NCBI GenBank assembly: GCA_029747585.1
Contig: JAPEVF010000030.1
Location: 47,002 to 111,001, forward strand
Direction: 5' to 3'
Length of the DNA: 64,000 nucleotides
DNA from: Pleurotus djamor
Taxonomy: Eukaryota > Basidiomycota > Agaricomycetes > Agaricales > Pleurotaceae
Under the pieces are notes generated by a model. That model was given only the letters and a program-made list of their open reading frames with translations, was not told the origin of the DNA and did not search any database. A program made the position numbers and the translations under genes. This document shows positions 47,003-58,994 of the stretch, one piece after another (positions within the stretch are counted from its first letter, which is position 1; the number at the start of each line of letters is the position of its first letter).

Positions 47003-48889
47003 CTATGGGCTTCCAAGGGGAGTGGTAGGGACAGTGCCGTCAACGATGTTGGTTCCATCACCGCCAGCATCGCCCTTTGCCTTCAACTCCGCCTGTCCCT
47101 CCTTGTTGACATCGCCGACCTTGATTTTACCCATCTCCTTGATGAAGCTGCTTCCCCAGTACGCCGCGCTGTACTTGTTGACATATTTGAAAAGCTTGCG
47201 ATGGTTCTCCGCGCGCGTCGCCGCATCCATGATCACAGCTTCATGGATGGCATCAGCAACCTGCTGCGAGTCCCAAGGGTTGACAACAAGAGAGCCGTTT
47301 AAGCTCTGTGCTGCGCCGGCAAATTCGGACAGGATCATGACACCCTGGCGTGCCTGTTGGCAGGCGATGTATTCGTAGGATACCTAATACCGCAGCGTCA
47401 ATATCTCGTAAGAGCACACGTTAATTTGACGGTGACTTACCAAATTCATACCGTCACGGGTACTTGAAACCAAACAGACATCGCTAAGGGCGTAGAGCGC
47501 ACACAGCTCATCGAACGCGAGGGACTTGTGCATGAAGTGGATGGGCATAAACTCGACAGTACCGAAACGACCGTTGATTCGGCCTACGAGTTCGTTGACG
47601 GTGGATCGGAGGTTCTGGTATTCTTCGACATCCTGGCGCGAAGGCACGGCTAGCTGCACGAGTACGACCTAAGAGATTCGTCAACGGCGATGAAAACCTG
47701 ATGATTGGTTCTCGACTAACCTTCCCAATCCACTCAGGATGTTGACTCAAGAAGAGCTCGAGGGCATGGAGCTTCTGGGGGACACCCTTGATGTAGTCCA
47801 AACGGTCAACGCCGACAATAACTTTGACACCGCTGAATCGTTGTTCTAGATGGGCGATACGTTCTTTGACAGAGTCCTTCTTGAGGTTCTATAACAGGAC
47901 GTCCATCAGCATGAGATGCAGGAATAATGGAATATGCCCACTTCGATGAAAGACGCCGGCTCAATACCAATTGGGAAGGTACCGACATGAGCCAATCGTC
48001 CTTCAAATTCGACACCGTTGGGCATTGTTGGCAAACCCAAGATACGAGTGCACGACGAAAGGAAGTGGCGTGCGTAATCATAGGTGTGGAAACCGATAAG
48101 ATCGCAGTACAGGATGCCGAGNAGAATTTCACGGCGAACGGGTAGAATCCTATGACCAGAAAATCAGTGATAACGAGCGTATCAGTGGAATGGAAGTACT
48201 TACCTGTAGATCTCACTACTTGGGAAAGGCGTGTGCAAGAAGAAGCCGATCTTGACACCAGGGACCTGGACTGGCTGGATTTCCTCGCCGTCCTCCTCAA
48301 CACCTTCGGTGATCCGGGCCAGCTCGCCTTTGGTCAACTCNCCCGCCGCAGAGTTTTCCCCTTGGATGAGGCTCCTCAGCATCAACGGNAGGAGCATGAG
48401 ATGGTAATCCTGGACCCAAACCATCGAGTTTGGCGTGATCTGCGTAACGACGGCCTGGGCGAACTTCAAGTTTGCCTGACGATACGCCCGCCAGTTCTCC
48501 TCGTCAAAGTTCATTTCACCCGGGTGATAATGGAACAATGGCCATAGGATGGAGTTTGAGAAACCGTTGTAGTGACGATCAGCTACGTCATCGTCGAGGT
48601 AGACGGCTTGGCAAGAGTATTCCTCCTTGAGACGCTTGTCGACGAGCGGGCGATCTTTGACAGGGATGAAGAAGCCTGGCCANCCAATCCAGGTGAAGTT
48701 CAACGACTTCTTGAAGCCAGAAAGNGCGGACACGAGACCGCCCGAGGACATTTTGAAGTGGTACTCGCCCTTGGCATCTTTTGTGATGGTGATGGGGAGA
48801 CGGTTGGAAACGACGATGAGGTGGTTGTTGGCTCCAAAGTCCATCGTTTCCAGAGAAGGCTCTGTGCTGGGGGAAAGAGGTGTGGACAT
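47003..48889 (-). CDS. TPS1: Trehalose-6-phosphate synthase
   Basis: GT20 glycosyltransferase that joins UDP-glucose to glucose-6-phosphate; key for stress tolerance. The start MSTPLSPSTEPSLETMDFGA leads to NHLIVVSNRLPITITKD. Then FHYHPGEMNFDEENWRAYRQ, MVWVQDYHLML, and VKIGFFLHTPFPSSEIYR at the end of exon 1. Later exons have ILLGILYCDLIGFHTYDYAR, VIVGVDRLDYIKGVPQKLHA, VQLAVPSRQDVEEYQNL and FMPIHFMHKSLAFDELCALY. The nucleotide-sugar loop is CLVSSTRDGMNLVSYEY, joined across an intron to ACQQARQGVMILSEFAGAA. The end is VPTTPLGSP with TAG read at 47005-47003. About 530 residues, six introns, length as expected. Ns occur in a few codons of exon 1 without breaking the frame. No phosphatase domain follows, so this is the synthase only. 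Confidence 0.94.
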
Positions 48890-49470
48890 TGTGCAGAAAT
48901 CGGCTGCTTTAAGTCTATGATGGCGACGAGTCTTTACTTAGAAACTGATCGCAAGACATGGATTCCTCTTTAGAGAGGGGGCTTACCCGTAAGATTATCG
49001 GATGAGCGTAGNACGAACGTTTCCCGGGACGTTGAGGAAGAAGAAGGAAAACAGGTGATAATGGAGGTTCAGGATGAAGCAACGTTTGTNCTCNNNNNNN
49101 NNNNNNNNNNNNNNNNNNNNNNNNNNNNNNNNNNNNNNNNNNNNNNNNNNNNNNNNNNNNNNNNNNNNNNNNNNNNNNNNNNNNNNNNNNNNNNNNNNNN
49201 NNNNNNNNNNNNNNNNNNNNNNNNNNNNNNNNNNNNNNNNNNNNNNNNNNNNNNNNNNNNNNNNNNNNNNNNNNNNNNNNNNNNNNNNNNNNNNNNNNNN
49301 NNNNNNNNNNNNNNNNNNNNNNNNNNNNNNNNNNNNNNNNNNNNTNGCGGTCCGGGTTCTTAGGCGAATACGTGCAAAANTCAGTACATGACGTGCATTT
49401 CTGGTAAATACAGATACAGATAATGCGGGNGGATACGGAGGTACTATGTAACAAATGGTGGAATTCCCGC
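48890..49470. other. Intergenic region with assembly gap (Ns about 49,095-49,344)
   Basis: This spacer holds the TPS1 promoter and the 3' UTR of ribosomal protein P0. About 250 bases are Ns, so promoter elements are unreadable. No coding sequence can be supported. Confidence 0.7.
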
Positions 49471-50673
49471 TTAGTCGAACAAACCGAAGCCCTTGGAAAA
49501 TCCGTCCAAATGAATACGACGATGATAGATAAAGAAGGGGGCACACGTACCATGTCATCATCAGACTCCTCCTTCTCTTCCTCCTTCTCCTCTTCTTTGG
49601 CGGCTTCAGCGGCAGGCGCAGCATCAGCGACNGGGGCAGCAACAGCGAAGGCTTCGGGGTTGGCAAGGTATTCCTTGACCTAGAAAACCGAATGAATNAG
49701 TATTGNATTCATATATNNAGACACGANANAANGCATCAGAATATAGATANAATTNTCCTCAAATTGAATTTGTTCGGAATTTTCAGTGTTANTTGAATAC
49801 GAATCATGTGCATNTCGNCGTGACGNAANTCTCACCTTTTCGGCACCCTCAAAGGTGTACTCGGTGGCAATGGAGACAGCCAACAAGTTCTTGTATGAGT
49901 TGACCAGGGAGTGNACNATGGANACGATGGTGGGGTAGTTAAGAGCCAAGGAGATGGCGGCAATGGTCTTAATACCAGACAAGAACCTGTTGACGAGGTC
50001 NTCCTCGGCAACGTCNAGAACTTCAGGAGAGAAGGCGTTGCCAGAGTCGAAGATCTGCACGACGGTCATACCGTAGGTGAACGGCGAGATGTTCAACATG
50101 TTAAGGAGGGTGGCCTCGGAAGAACCNACACGGGTTCCAGCCTCGACGACCTTGACATCAGACACGATTTCAATGGTACCACGAGCAATCTTGGTGGGGA
50201 TACCGAGAGCCTGGAAGAANGAGGTCTTTCCGGGTTCCATACCAGTGTTACCGGCAGGAACGGTGACATCCTTGGGGGCGAAGGCACCAGCACGAGCAGG
50301 GGCGGCGACCTTGTTGGCAACGATGATGTCACGAACGTCCTTGAGGTCACCAGAGGTGAAGACGAAGCCGATGTTTCCCTTGATGTGGGGGAGGAGCTTC
50401 TCGAATTGAGGGAACTCGGAGAGGATGGATCGGAGAGCACGTCGGACCATGGTGTTCTTTCCCATCAAGACAATACCTTTGCCACGGAGGGCGACACGGA
50501 TCTGATGCATTTGGTTGGAGCCGACATTGTCAACATTGACCAAGAAGATGGAGGCTATCGCAGCGAGTTGGTGGAAAGATAGCCAGGATAACGGTTAGAA
50601 ACTCACGGTATTTGTTGAGAAGCTCCTTGAGCTTTTGGAAGTAGATTTCCTTGTCAGCACGAGATGCACCCAT
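49471..50673 (-). CDS. RPP0: 60S acidic ribosomal protein P0
   Basis: Core of the ribosomal stalk (uL10), which binds P1/P2 dimers and recruits elongation factors. Exon 1 starts [20 protein letters not shown] at 50673. The main exon has [57 protein letters not shown] and [19 protein letters not shown]. The C-terminal part is [19 protein letters not shown], a run of glutamate and lysine, then SDDDM joined by splicing to GFGLFD. That DDDMGFGLFD end is the signature of P0/P1/P2. About 315 residues; three introns. Many Ns occur around 49,700-50,000, where a spurious frame change appears; the protein family is still certain. Highly expressed, so introns are well preserved. Confidence 0.93.
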
Positions 50674-51265
50674 TGTAAGTAGTTTTTGCCTGCCAAAGCT
50701 TTAGCATGTCATATCGCCAATAATGTTCGAGACTCACGAGGTTTCGTTGAAAAGTTGGTAACTAGCGCCTCCCTATTGACCTCTTTAAGGGTAGCTTGAG
50801 TGAGTATGTCTGCGGTTCTCATCGCGGTCAAGCATACCTGTTGGTGCCAAAGGATTTTTCAAGGCAGCTGGTCGATTTTGTGGATAGAGCGAGCGATGGA
50901 CGATCGCGAAGTCGAAACTTTCTGTTGTCCCTCCGTGGGAAAGTGTAATAAGGTTCGAAGTCCGCCTGATCGCCCCGAACGCTAAGCGCTAAGCCTTCAT
51001 GGCCCCAAGCGCCCGTGGACCGTGGTTGCCCGCTACCTCCGATTCCCTCGCCTGGCGGTGGTAAACACATCATTCAGTAAGAAAATCGAACTGAATACTT
51101 ATATACATCTGCAGTGCGCTTTCCAGAGAGTCATTCATGACATGGAATGTTGCGATGGTGTCGCTCAGCCATCCAATCAACCACCACCACCGCTAGCGAC
51201 TCTGCGACACTTTTTAGATGGTACGTGGTTCTCTGTTGTTGTTGGTGGATATCTACTGAAGCTAT
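50674..51265. promoter_or_regulatory. Promoter region of P0 and start side of the helical-repeat gene
   Basis: This 592-bp stretch lies upstream of both the P0 gene (-) and the plus-strand gene at 51266. The first part may contain a P0 leader intron. No clear TATA is present. Small frames here have no family signature. Confidence 0.4.
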
Positions 51266-54059
51266 ATGGAATACAGCTCAAAATCTATATCCCATCGTCC
51301 TATATTGGGGGACCGACGCGTCCATTCTGCGGAACTAAAACCCAGCTTCCGGACTCGTGAACCTCGCGCGACTTCACACGCGAAGAAGGAACGGGCGCAC
51401 GCTGTTGCTAATTGTCGACCTAACCAGCCAAGCAGCGCTCGTGAGAAGGACACTGACACCCAAGCCTTTGACGCGTTACGTTCATTCCTACGGGCAGCAG
51501 ACTCAATTGCCGACAACTCACGGAAACCCACCTCGAATACCATTCGATCGCTGTATATGTCCATCCAACATCGTTCTCAACTCTCCCAACTCTCAGCGTT
51601 ACATTTCTCCGAACTTTCCAGTCTGTTTGGCACTCTTTCTCTTTCGCGAATGTGCTCCGGTTTCGAATGGCGTAGTTCGCTGGTTCCTTTCGTTATGCAG
51701 AGCAAAACGGGGAGAACATATTGGCCGTTTGTTACGCAGATACTCCTTGACAAAGCGCGTGTTGGGTATCCATTGACAAGTGGGGACCGATTCTGGCTTA
51801 TGCGCGCGGCACTCGCTGGTTCGCTTCCGGAAGGGAAATTGCATGATGAAGCTGGCAAGTACTCTGCCTGAATTCAAGCAACGCAGCCTAATAAATAATT
51901 TAGACCTACGACATGGCGTTGACACCGCGCGCAAAGAGTACGACCACATCCGGTCTGAATCGTCCCATGCAGAAGTTCACGTACCATTTCTGACCGCCCT
52001 CACGCGGCTACAATCTGTATCTGCCAACGAAGAGGTCATTACACACCTCAGCACAGTCTTGCACCTATATCCGGATCCGCATCCAGAACTTCTACTCTTT
52101 GCATGGTCGTTCGTGACCAATGATGCCAGCGATACGTCGGCCTCCTCCAGAGAGTGTTTAATAAGGGCTTTGCAACAATGCCGTATTGAAACACCCGAGC
52201 TTATCATGCCATCACCCCTTCGCAAGGGTTTGTGCCCCAAAACCTCTTCATGGGTCGTTGCCCTGCATTCTAACGCGCTGAGTCCTCGCCATCCGCTTGA
52301 AGCGAGGTGGCGCTCTCTCGTGTTTCTTGCCCATCTCTCCTCATGCCAGCATCTCCCGGCTGTGCCTGTACATGACATGCCTGTTCCGCGAGCGGACACT
52401 ATGCAGTACGACGTCCTCCTCATCCTCAAGTACCTAGAACGAACCCTACGGCTGAAGTTAACTTGTCGAATGCAACCTCGACTCGACCCCGACCTTCGAG
52501 ACTACATTCGCTTCATATGGAAGACCTGGAGGAACGCTCCACGCGTCGAACCGATCCCTCGTGGAGTTCTCCGAGCCGTGGTCGCAACATGCTTTCGTCT
52601 GTCCGCCAAACTCGGGGACGCTCGCCTTAAGGAAGCCTGTCATTCCTTTTGTCTGGCGGGGGGACTCTATGAACAAGGTCCTCGCGGTGGCGGTCACTCG
52701 CTTGTTGTGGAGTTCATCATGGCGTCCCTTGCGTCTGACTATCATAGCTGGTCCGCGATGATTGCTCGGTTAGATCTGGTACTACCAAATAGATCGTGGA
52801 AGGCTACAGTTCTGCCCCAGTGTGTTCGACATCTCGCGGTGGAGGATCCTTCAATTCTTGCTGGCCTCCAACATCCGTTGATGTCGTGCTTGTCTGACTC
52901 AAGCAACAATATCTCGCAGAAGCAGGATGTCTTGGAAGCTTTTCTCATCACCATTTACCTATCTGGTGCTGAAAGGATGTATTCTGATTGGTGCAAAGTC
53001 GTCGCCAGAGAAATGCTGGTTGCTTATGCAGGATGCCGCCCGTCCTCTCGCGCGAGGAACGCCCTCCAGAATATGGTACTCGTGTTTGTCAACTCTGGCC
53101 ACCCTTCACAGGCTTCTCGTGTTGTTCGGGGTGTTCAACAACGATTCCCTGGATACTTTCCTGATCCCTTCCTCACGACACTCAGTCGTTCTCTTTTCCG
53201 GCGCCGACAGTATCGTCTGGCCGTCAGGGTACTGGGTATGGTGACTCCTGCATCATCTCAACGCGAGCTCGCTGTCGAGATGGGGCGACGAGGGGCGACA
53301 TCTTTAGAGATAACTCAATGGAGATGGTCACCACAATGTCGACAACCCGCCAGAGCTCGCCCTGCGAGAGCTACGCGTTTATTGACACTTCGATTATCAT
53401 CCAAAGCAGCTCGCCATTCCCATGATCCCCATCTAGCACAAAACACCATCTCTGCCCTAGTTCTTGCTGGACGCTTCGCGGCTGCAAGGAAGATATTCCA
53501 ACGCACCCAGGGTATCTTAGACGTGGATGTACGAACCAAGCTAGGAAACATCATCCTTGATGGCATCGTCCAACGCATGGCTTATCGAAACGGACGCCTA
53601 GTCCGCACAGTCATGCGAACTACACATCACTACTCCCAGCATTACGACTTTGTTCGGGACCGAGTGACCGTGAACATCTTGCTCAAAGCCATCCTACGAT
53701 GGAGGACATATATCGACTTGCCAAAAGTCAAAGCACTCTTTGATCATATGATCCGTGGGGGTTACCCCGCTGCAGCGCATTTCCGACGGGGGGATGTACC
53801 GTTTGCTACCCACCCGTCTGTGACGACGACACTATCACTACCGCCGCTGTCACCACACATTTCGTTCGTCAAGCATGTGAGGCCGATGTATAAAATGTTC
53901 ATCAAGGCATTCCATTTACGGGGAGATCGGCGCGCTGCTGCGACCGTAATTGGGATTTTGAAGGCGGAAGAGGCGTACGAGAGAGCGAAGAGGGAAGAGA
54001 AGAATCGGATGGTAGCTATGAACTCGATGAAGTATATAGAATCACGAAGGCGACCGTAG
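51266..54059 (+). CDS. Large helical-repeat-like protein, PPR/TPR-type, function unknown
   Basis: Two exons joined by a GC-AG intron of about 45 bp (donor GCAAGT after DEA, acceptor TAATTTAG at about 51901). The joined frame gives GKLHDEADLRHGVDTARKEY. The total is about 915 residues if the start is at 51266; a later ATG at 51554 (MSIQHRSQLSQL) is also possible. The body is made of repeated amphipathic helices with few charged loops: RLQSVSANEEVITHLSTVLH, VLVFVNSGHPSQASRVVRGV, ISALVLAGRFAAARKIFQRT and VNILLKAILRWRTYIDLPKV are examples. The latter repeats resemble pentatricopeptide motifs (VxxLxxAGRxxxAxxIFxx). Basidiomycete proteins of this type often act in mitochondrial RNA processing. No nuclease or GTPase motif is seen. 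The function is not identifiable with confidence. VPS28 starts only 67 bp downstream. Confidence 0.65.
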
Positions 54060-54126
54060 ATATCTCGAACTTGGTATTGGGGACATGGAATTCGTTTTTA
54101 GGGGTGAGAATGACCGGACCGATAAG

Positions 54127-55094
54127 ATGGCCTCATCGTCCTTGTTGTCTGCCACTATGTCTGCTCCGTTATCACTCGATGAAGAGGTCCGTTTATACAC
54201 CAAGAACTCGGAACGAGAGAAATACAATCTGCTNGCAACCCTTTTCGGCATCATCGTNGCCCTAGACTACCTCGAACGGGCGTATGTTCGTGACTCCATC
54301 ACCGCGGCCGAGTGAGTAACCTCCAATTTATGTACGGAAACAGCATTTGAGTGAGTCTTCTTGACACATTCACCTTCAAAGAGATATTCTCCAGCATGCA
54401 CGAGGTTGCTGTCTCAGTACAAGACGATGCTAAAGCTCGTGGGGGATGATGTACCTTCGATCGAGGAATTCATGAAGCGATATCGTGTACGCACCTCACA
54501 TCTCGCATGACCTCAACATCCTTACGTTGTTCAAATGATAGATGGATAATCCAGCGGCACTTCATAGGATCAAGGTCGGAGTCCCCGCGACCGTGGAGCA
54601 CTCCAGCGAAGCTGGACCAGAGACGGCGAAATGGGTCGCAGAAACTACACAGGTCNGTGACACCCCACCTATCCTTCATTCCACAGTGCACTCACATAAG
54701 CTGGCAGAACTTCATCACCTTCATGGATGCTTTGAAACTCCGGCTACGTGCCAAGGACCAGTTACATCCAATATTGCAAGAGTTGGTTACTAGTTATGCT
54801 CGCTTCAAAGGCAGCAAAGACTGGGAAGGCCGCAGTCGTATGGTTAGCTGGTGTGCTCCTTCGATATCTCACATGCCACTTACCGCAGCTAATCTGAAGT
54901 ATNCTTNAGGCTTATAACACTGAACGGGATGAAGGCATCTGAGGAAATCACAGAGGAGCAATCACGACAAGTGNGTTTTTGTNCGTATTGATACTTCCCT
55001 ACNCTTACAACGCGATCAGTTATCCTTTGACATAGAGCATGCTTATGCCGAGTTCTTTCGAAGTCTTAGTGGAGGCAAAGANGAGGGGTCCTAG
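54127..55094 (+). CDS. VPS28: VPS28, ESCRT-I subunit
   Basis: Core component of the ESCRT-I complex that sorts ubiquitinated membrane cargo at endosomes. The start MASSSLLSATMSAPLSLDEE runs into VRLYTKNSEREKYN. The N-terminal core is ATLFGIIxALDYLERAYVRD and SPACTRLLSQYKTMLKLVGD. The central part has FMKRYRMDNPAALHRIKVGV and TAKWVAETTQ. The C-terminal four-helix domain has NFITFMDALKLRLRAKDQLH, QELVTSYARFKGSKDWEGRS, ASEEITEEQSRQ and IEHAYAEFFRSLSGGK. Stop at 55092-55094. About 225 residues, matching the family. Introns of about 50-60 bp. The first ATG that fits is 54127, though starts at 54085 or 54157 are possible. Several Ns affect single residues. Confidence 0.88.
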
Positions 55095-55616
55095 ATTGAG
55101 TGCCAGCGACTATGTATNGTGCTTACCGCAGTTAGAGGCGACTTCNAGTAGACTTAATTACACCCACTTACCAAGTCAGNTTATCCAAGCATGCATCTTC
55201 TTGTCCCAGAAAGAGACTCGGACGTGTTTTGAGCAGCTCTACATTCATGGGCCCGTNTNNTNGTTNNAANNGTCCNNGTNTTTCTGCANGGGNCCGAGTC
55301 TTNGGGGTTGGACTCGTTCACCTGCTCGTACCCTGTATGAAACAAGGGATGATCGCAGCTGTATGCNAGCTGNCNNCNGGTTCTCCTTGGGTATCCGGGT
55401 GCATGCTACGCTATACGGCAGTGATACATCTCAGGGCCCAGAACCTCTGAATGTTGAGGGTCGGGGGATTTCCAAATTCTCAAAGTTATTACACACAGTT
55501 TTCTTCTAACCTCCATCATCCACTCCCCAGTCGAAGGCTTCGCTCACGCTCTTTGTTTTGCTTCCATCCGCTACGCTACTGCCTGAGAGGACTTCACCCC
55601 CTTATCTTTCGGTGTG
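55095..55616. other. N-rich spacer before KRE6
   Basis: About 520 bp with Ns at 55258-55380. It holds VPS28 3' UTR and the KRE6 promoter. Open frames through it are interrupted by Ns and lack any family signature. Confidence 0.45.
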
Positions 55617-58405
55617 ATGACAGATTCTGCCTTCACGTCAAGTCTGTTGCCCTCAACTGGTCGTTCAAGAATCCCAGCCAACTCTGGCGTTAGCAACGGT
55701 GCTGGTTACCCAGTGAGCTATTTCTCTTCCTACCTTTTCCTCGCTAAAAGACACCTTCCTGCGTTTAGAGCTCAATATCTGACAAGGTGGGCCGGAAAAC
55801 GTCCCTTACATACTACGACTACTTGCAAGTTCTGATGCTAATGGTAGTACTCGCTTTCGCCCTCCCCGGCTCAATGGGGCACACCTTTGCTCATGGATGT
55901 TCCGGAACCGGACGACGATCTACACAATCCAGACCCAAGAAGAGATCGCCGCGTTGATCGTGGAGGAAAATACTTCTCATCAAGAGGTATTGCGAATCTC
56001 GGGTGTTTGTTAGTTCTTGCAATATGTATGATAATGCTTTTGTAAGTTCCCCTCGTTGTATCATGCTTCATACAGCCTGATGAACCCCACCTTTGTCAGC
56101 GGCGGTGAGCAGTGACTTATTCATTTTGTAGGTAAGTTGTGTTTGCTGATGTTCTCATTCTCCTTGTGCAAGGTTACCCTATCTTGACCCATATGTTGAC
56201 TCCCGCCCAGTCTAAACTCGGTGGCTTCAGTCTCGGTGGTATCAACGCGTCCGGGCAGGTCCCGGACATTCCAGGAAACGTAGGGCTCATTGATCGCGAT
56301 ACCCCGAGATCAGCATATACTAGAAAGAGCCTTCATACCAATGAAGACATGGAGTTGGTTTTCAGCGACGAGTTCAACCTTGATGGTCGCACGTTTTACC
56401 CTGGAGACGACCCGTTCTGGGAGGCTGTCGATTTGCATTACTGGGGAACTGTGTGTTGCTTTTTTCCACACCCTTGTGCTGTGGTCGTTCTAACCTGGCC
56501 ATGTTACAGAACGATTTAGAATGGTACGACCCCTCGCAGGCGACAACTCGTGGTGGTGCCCTTCGCTTGACTCTGGAACGTATTGAAAACCTCCTTGATA
56601 ACCACAATTTGGAGTATCGGTCCGGAATGGTCTGTCTTCAGATTANTCATATTGCTTTTGTCGTATCATTTANCTTGTTTTTAGATTCAATCTTGGTAAA
56701 GCTCATCCGTCATACAACCTTCTCGTTTTGCTGATTGTCACCCAAGGAATAAGTTCTGTTTTACAGGGGGATTGATTGAAGGTACCCTATATTGCCTTCG
56801 ACTCTTTGGGGGAAGCAGGAAGCTCATTTGTCTTTGTAGCTTCCGTCACGCTACCTGGCGCGAACAACATCCCGTTCGTTTTNTCTCTCTCTCCCGCGTC
56901 ATATCTTCATCTGCGTCTAACAAGTGACTGTCCCTTCTTAGCGGTTTGTGGCCTGCCGTGTACGCCTCCTCATAATCCCATTGCCCACTTCTTTTTTATG
57001 CCAATCTCCTCTCTAGGTGGACGATGGGAAATTTAGGTCGCGCTGGTTATGGTGCCAGTCTCGAGGGAATGGTAAGACGGTTTGTCTTTCCCTCTCATGC
57101 CGCTAAACATTATCCCAGTGGCCTTACACCTACGATACTTGCGACGTCGGTACCCTTCCTAATCAAACATACCCGGGTACACGACTCCCCCTTGCTGCTC
57201 ATCAAGGCGGTGATCCCACCGCTAAAGGTGAACTAGTAAGCTTTTTTATACCACTCGTCCGTGGTGTGTTCTTGCTCATGACGAATTCGTTAGTCATATC
57301 TTCCTGGTCAACGTCTCTCAGCTTGCACGTGCCCAGGCGAACCACATCCCGGACCTGTCAAGGCCAATGGTGAATACGTGGGTCGTGGTGCTCCTGAAAT
57401 TGATATTTTTGAGGCTACCATCCATGATGGTGTTGGATCAGTAGGCTTCCGTTAAATCGCGGGTTACTTGAACCCCGTCTGATTCATGTGCCTCTCAAGG
57501 TTTCCATGTCATCTCAATGGGCACCCTTCAATGTATACTTTTTCACCCATCTCTCCGATTCTGCCTTTGTTGATCTCGGTCCTCTTCGTTTCACAGGCGG
57601 GATATGTCTGGCAAAACACATCTGACAACATTCAGTTCCACGATGGTGACCGTACCGTTTTGAATACCTATGCGGGAGGTGCGTGGTAGCTGATATTCTG
57701 CTCATGCTACTGCTTGTCTTCTTACTTTACATCCTCAGGCACCTTCCAACAATGCACCAGTGGTCTTTCCATCACTAATCAAGACTGCTATGAACTGAAT
57801 GCCGGATGTTTTGCACCGTATGGGTTTGAATATAAACCAGGGTAATTCACTTCAATAATACGCGGCGTCTCATGATCAGTTTCTCATACGCCGCCAGATT
57901 CGANGATGCTTACATCACTTGGTTCAATGATGCTACTCCAGCGTGGACCCTCATTGCTCGTGGATTGGGACCCGACACCGCAGTTGAAATTGGGGCTCGA
58001 CCAATCCCACAGGAACCCATGGTTAGTAACCTTTTGCTCTCTATCAAGCTTTTCCTTGCTAACATCGCGTTCACACAGTACATCATTGCGAACTTGGGTT
58101 TCTCACCCAACTTTCCGCCAATCGACTACGAGCATCTCACTTTCCCAGCGACTATGTCAATTGACTATATCCGCGTTTATCAACCCGTAGGAAAGAAGAA
58201 CTATGGCTGCGACCCAGTGAATTTTCCCACCGCTGCATATATCAATGCGTATGTTGTCTCTCCTTTGACCCCAGCTCTCAGAAAACTCTTATATCTGTGT
58301 AGATACCCCGGTGCCTATGCCAACCCGAACTACACTCTTTGGGAACAATATGATAACCAGGTCTTCCCGAAAAACAGGATTCAAAATGGTGGTACCTGCG
58401 ATTAA
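55617..58405 (+). CDS. KRE6: KRE6/SKN1-type GH16 beta-glucan synthesis protein
   Basis: Type II membrane protein needed for beta-1,6-glucan in the wall. [20 protein letters not shown] leads, across an intron, to [11 protein letters not shown] and [17 protein letters not shown]. The single membrane segment [20 protein letters not shown] follows (about 55990-56080). The luminal GH16 domain has [56 protein letters not shown] and [16 protein letters not shown]. The catalytic motif EIDIFEA (codons 57396-57416) has both glutamates and the aspartate. Later are [16 protein letters not shown] joined sequence, [36 protein letters not shown] and [16 protein letters not shown], ending [11 protein letters not shown] at 58405. 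About 13 short introns. Length is about 640 residues; a few Ns. The family assignment is firm. Confidence 0.9.
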
Positions 58406-58994
58406 GACATTTAAGAACACGCTGCTCCCCCTTCCATTTGAAACCGTTCCACATAACCTGGCCACATGCACCAAGACCTTCTCACTGGCATCCTGTATTA
58501 CAAGTCAGCTCTGGGGTTCCCTTGTCGACCAAGTTATCCCTCTTCTTCAGCCTTTCGCAATGTGGTATATTTTAGGTGACATTGAAACCTTGCGAGCGTG
58601 TTCACAAATTTGCTTATATTGATTGATGATTTCCTGTCTTTACTTTGACCTTGCACCGTTTTCGGTGCGTATTATAACCCACCCGCCCTTTACCTTGCTT
58701 GCAAGGTCTATCCAAGATATAGATTTATGTCGTGCTTACCCTAGAATTGGATGCAATTCAGCCAAGAGTAGAATTGTCGTGAAACCGTTAAGAGGATATC
58801 AAGGTTCGGTTGATGACGAAAACGATGACAACGAGGGACACGACGAACGCGGAACGACGAGAAGGTAATATTACTGGTCGGCGGTCGGTGAACATGAGAG
58901 AGGTATATTAGCCCGATGATCAAGCGTCCTTGTCAATATCACATATAGATAGATCCCAAGAGAGCGAATAGACAGTTTGCGAGAGTTCAAACAG
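58406..58994. other. Convergent intergenic region
   Basis: This 589-bp spacer separates two stop codons. No coding or RNA signature is seen. Confidence 0.45.
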
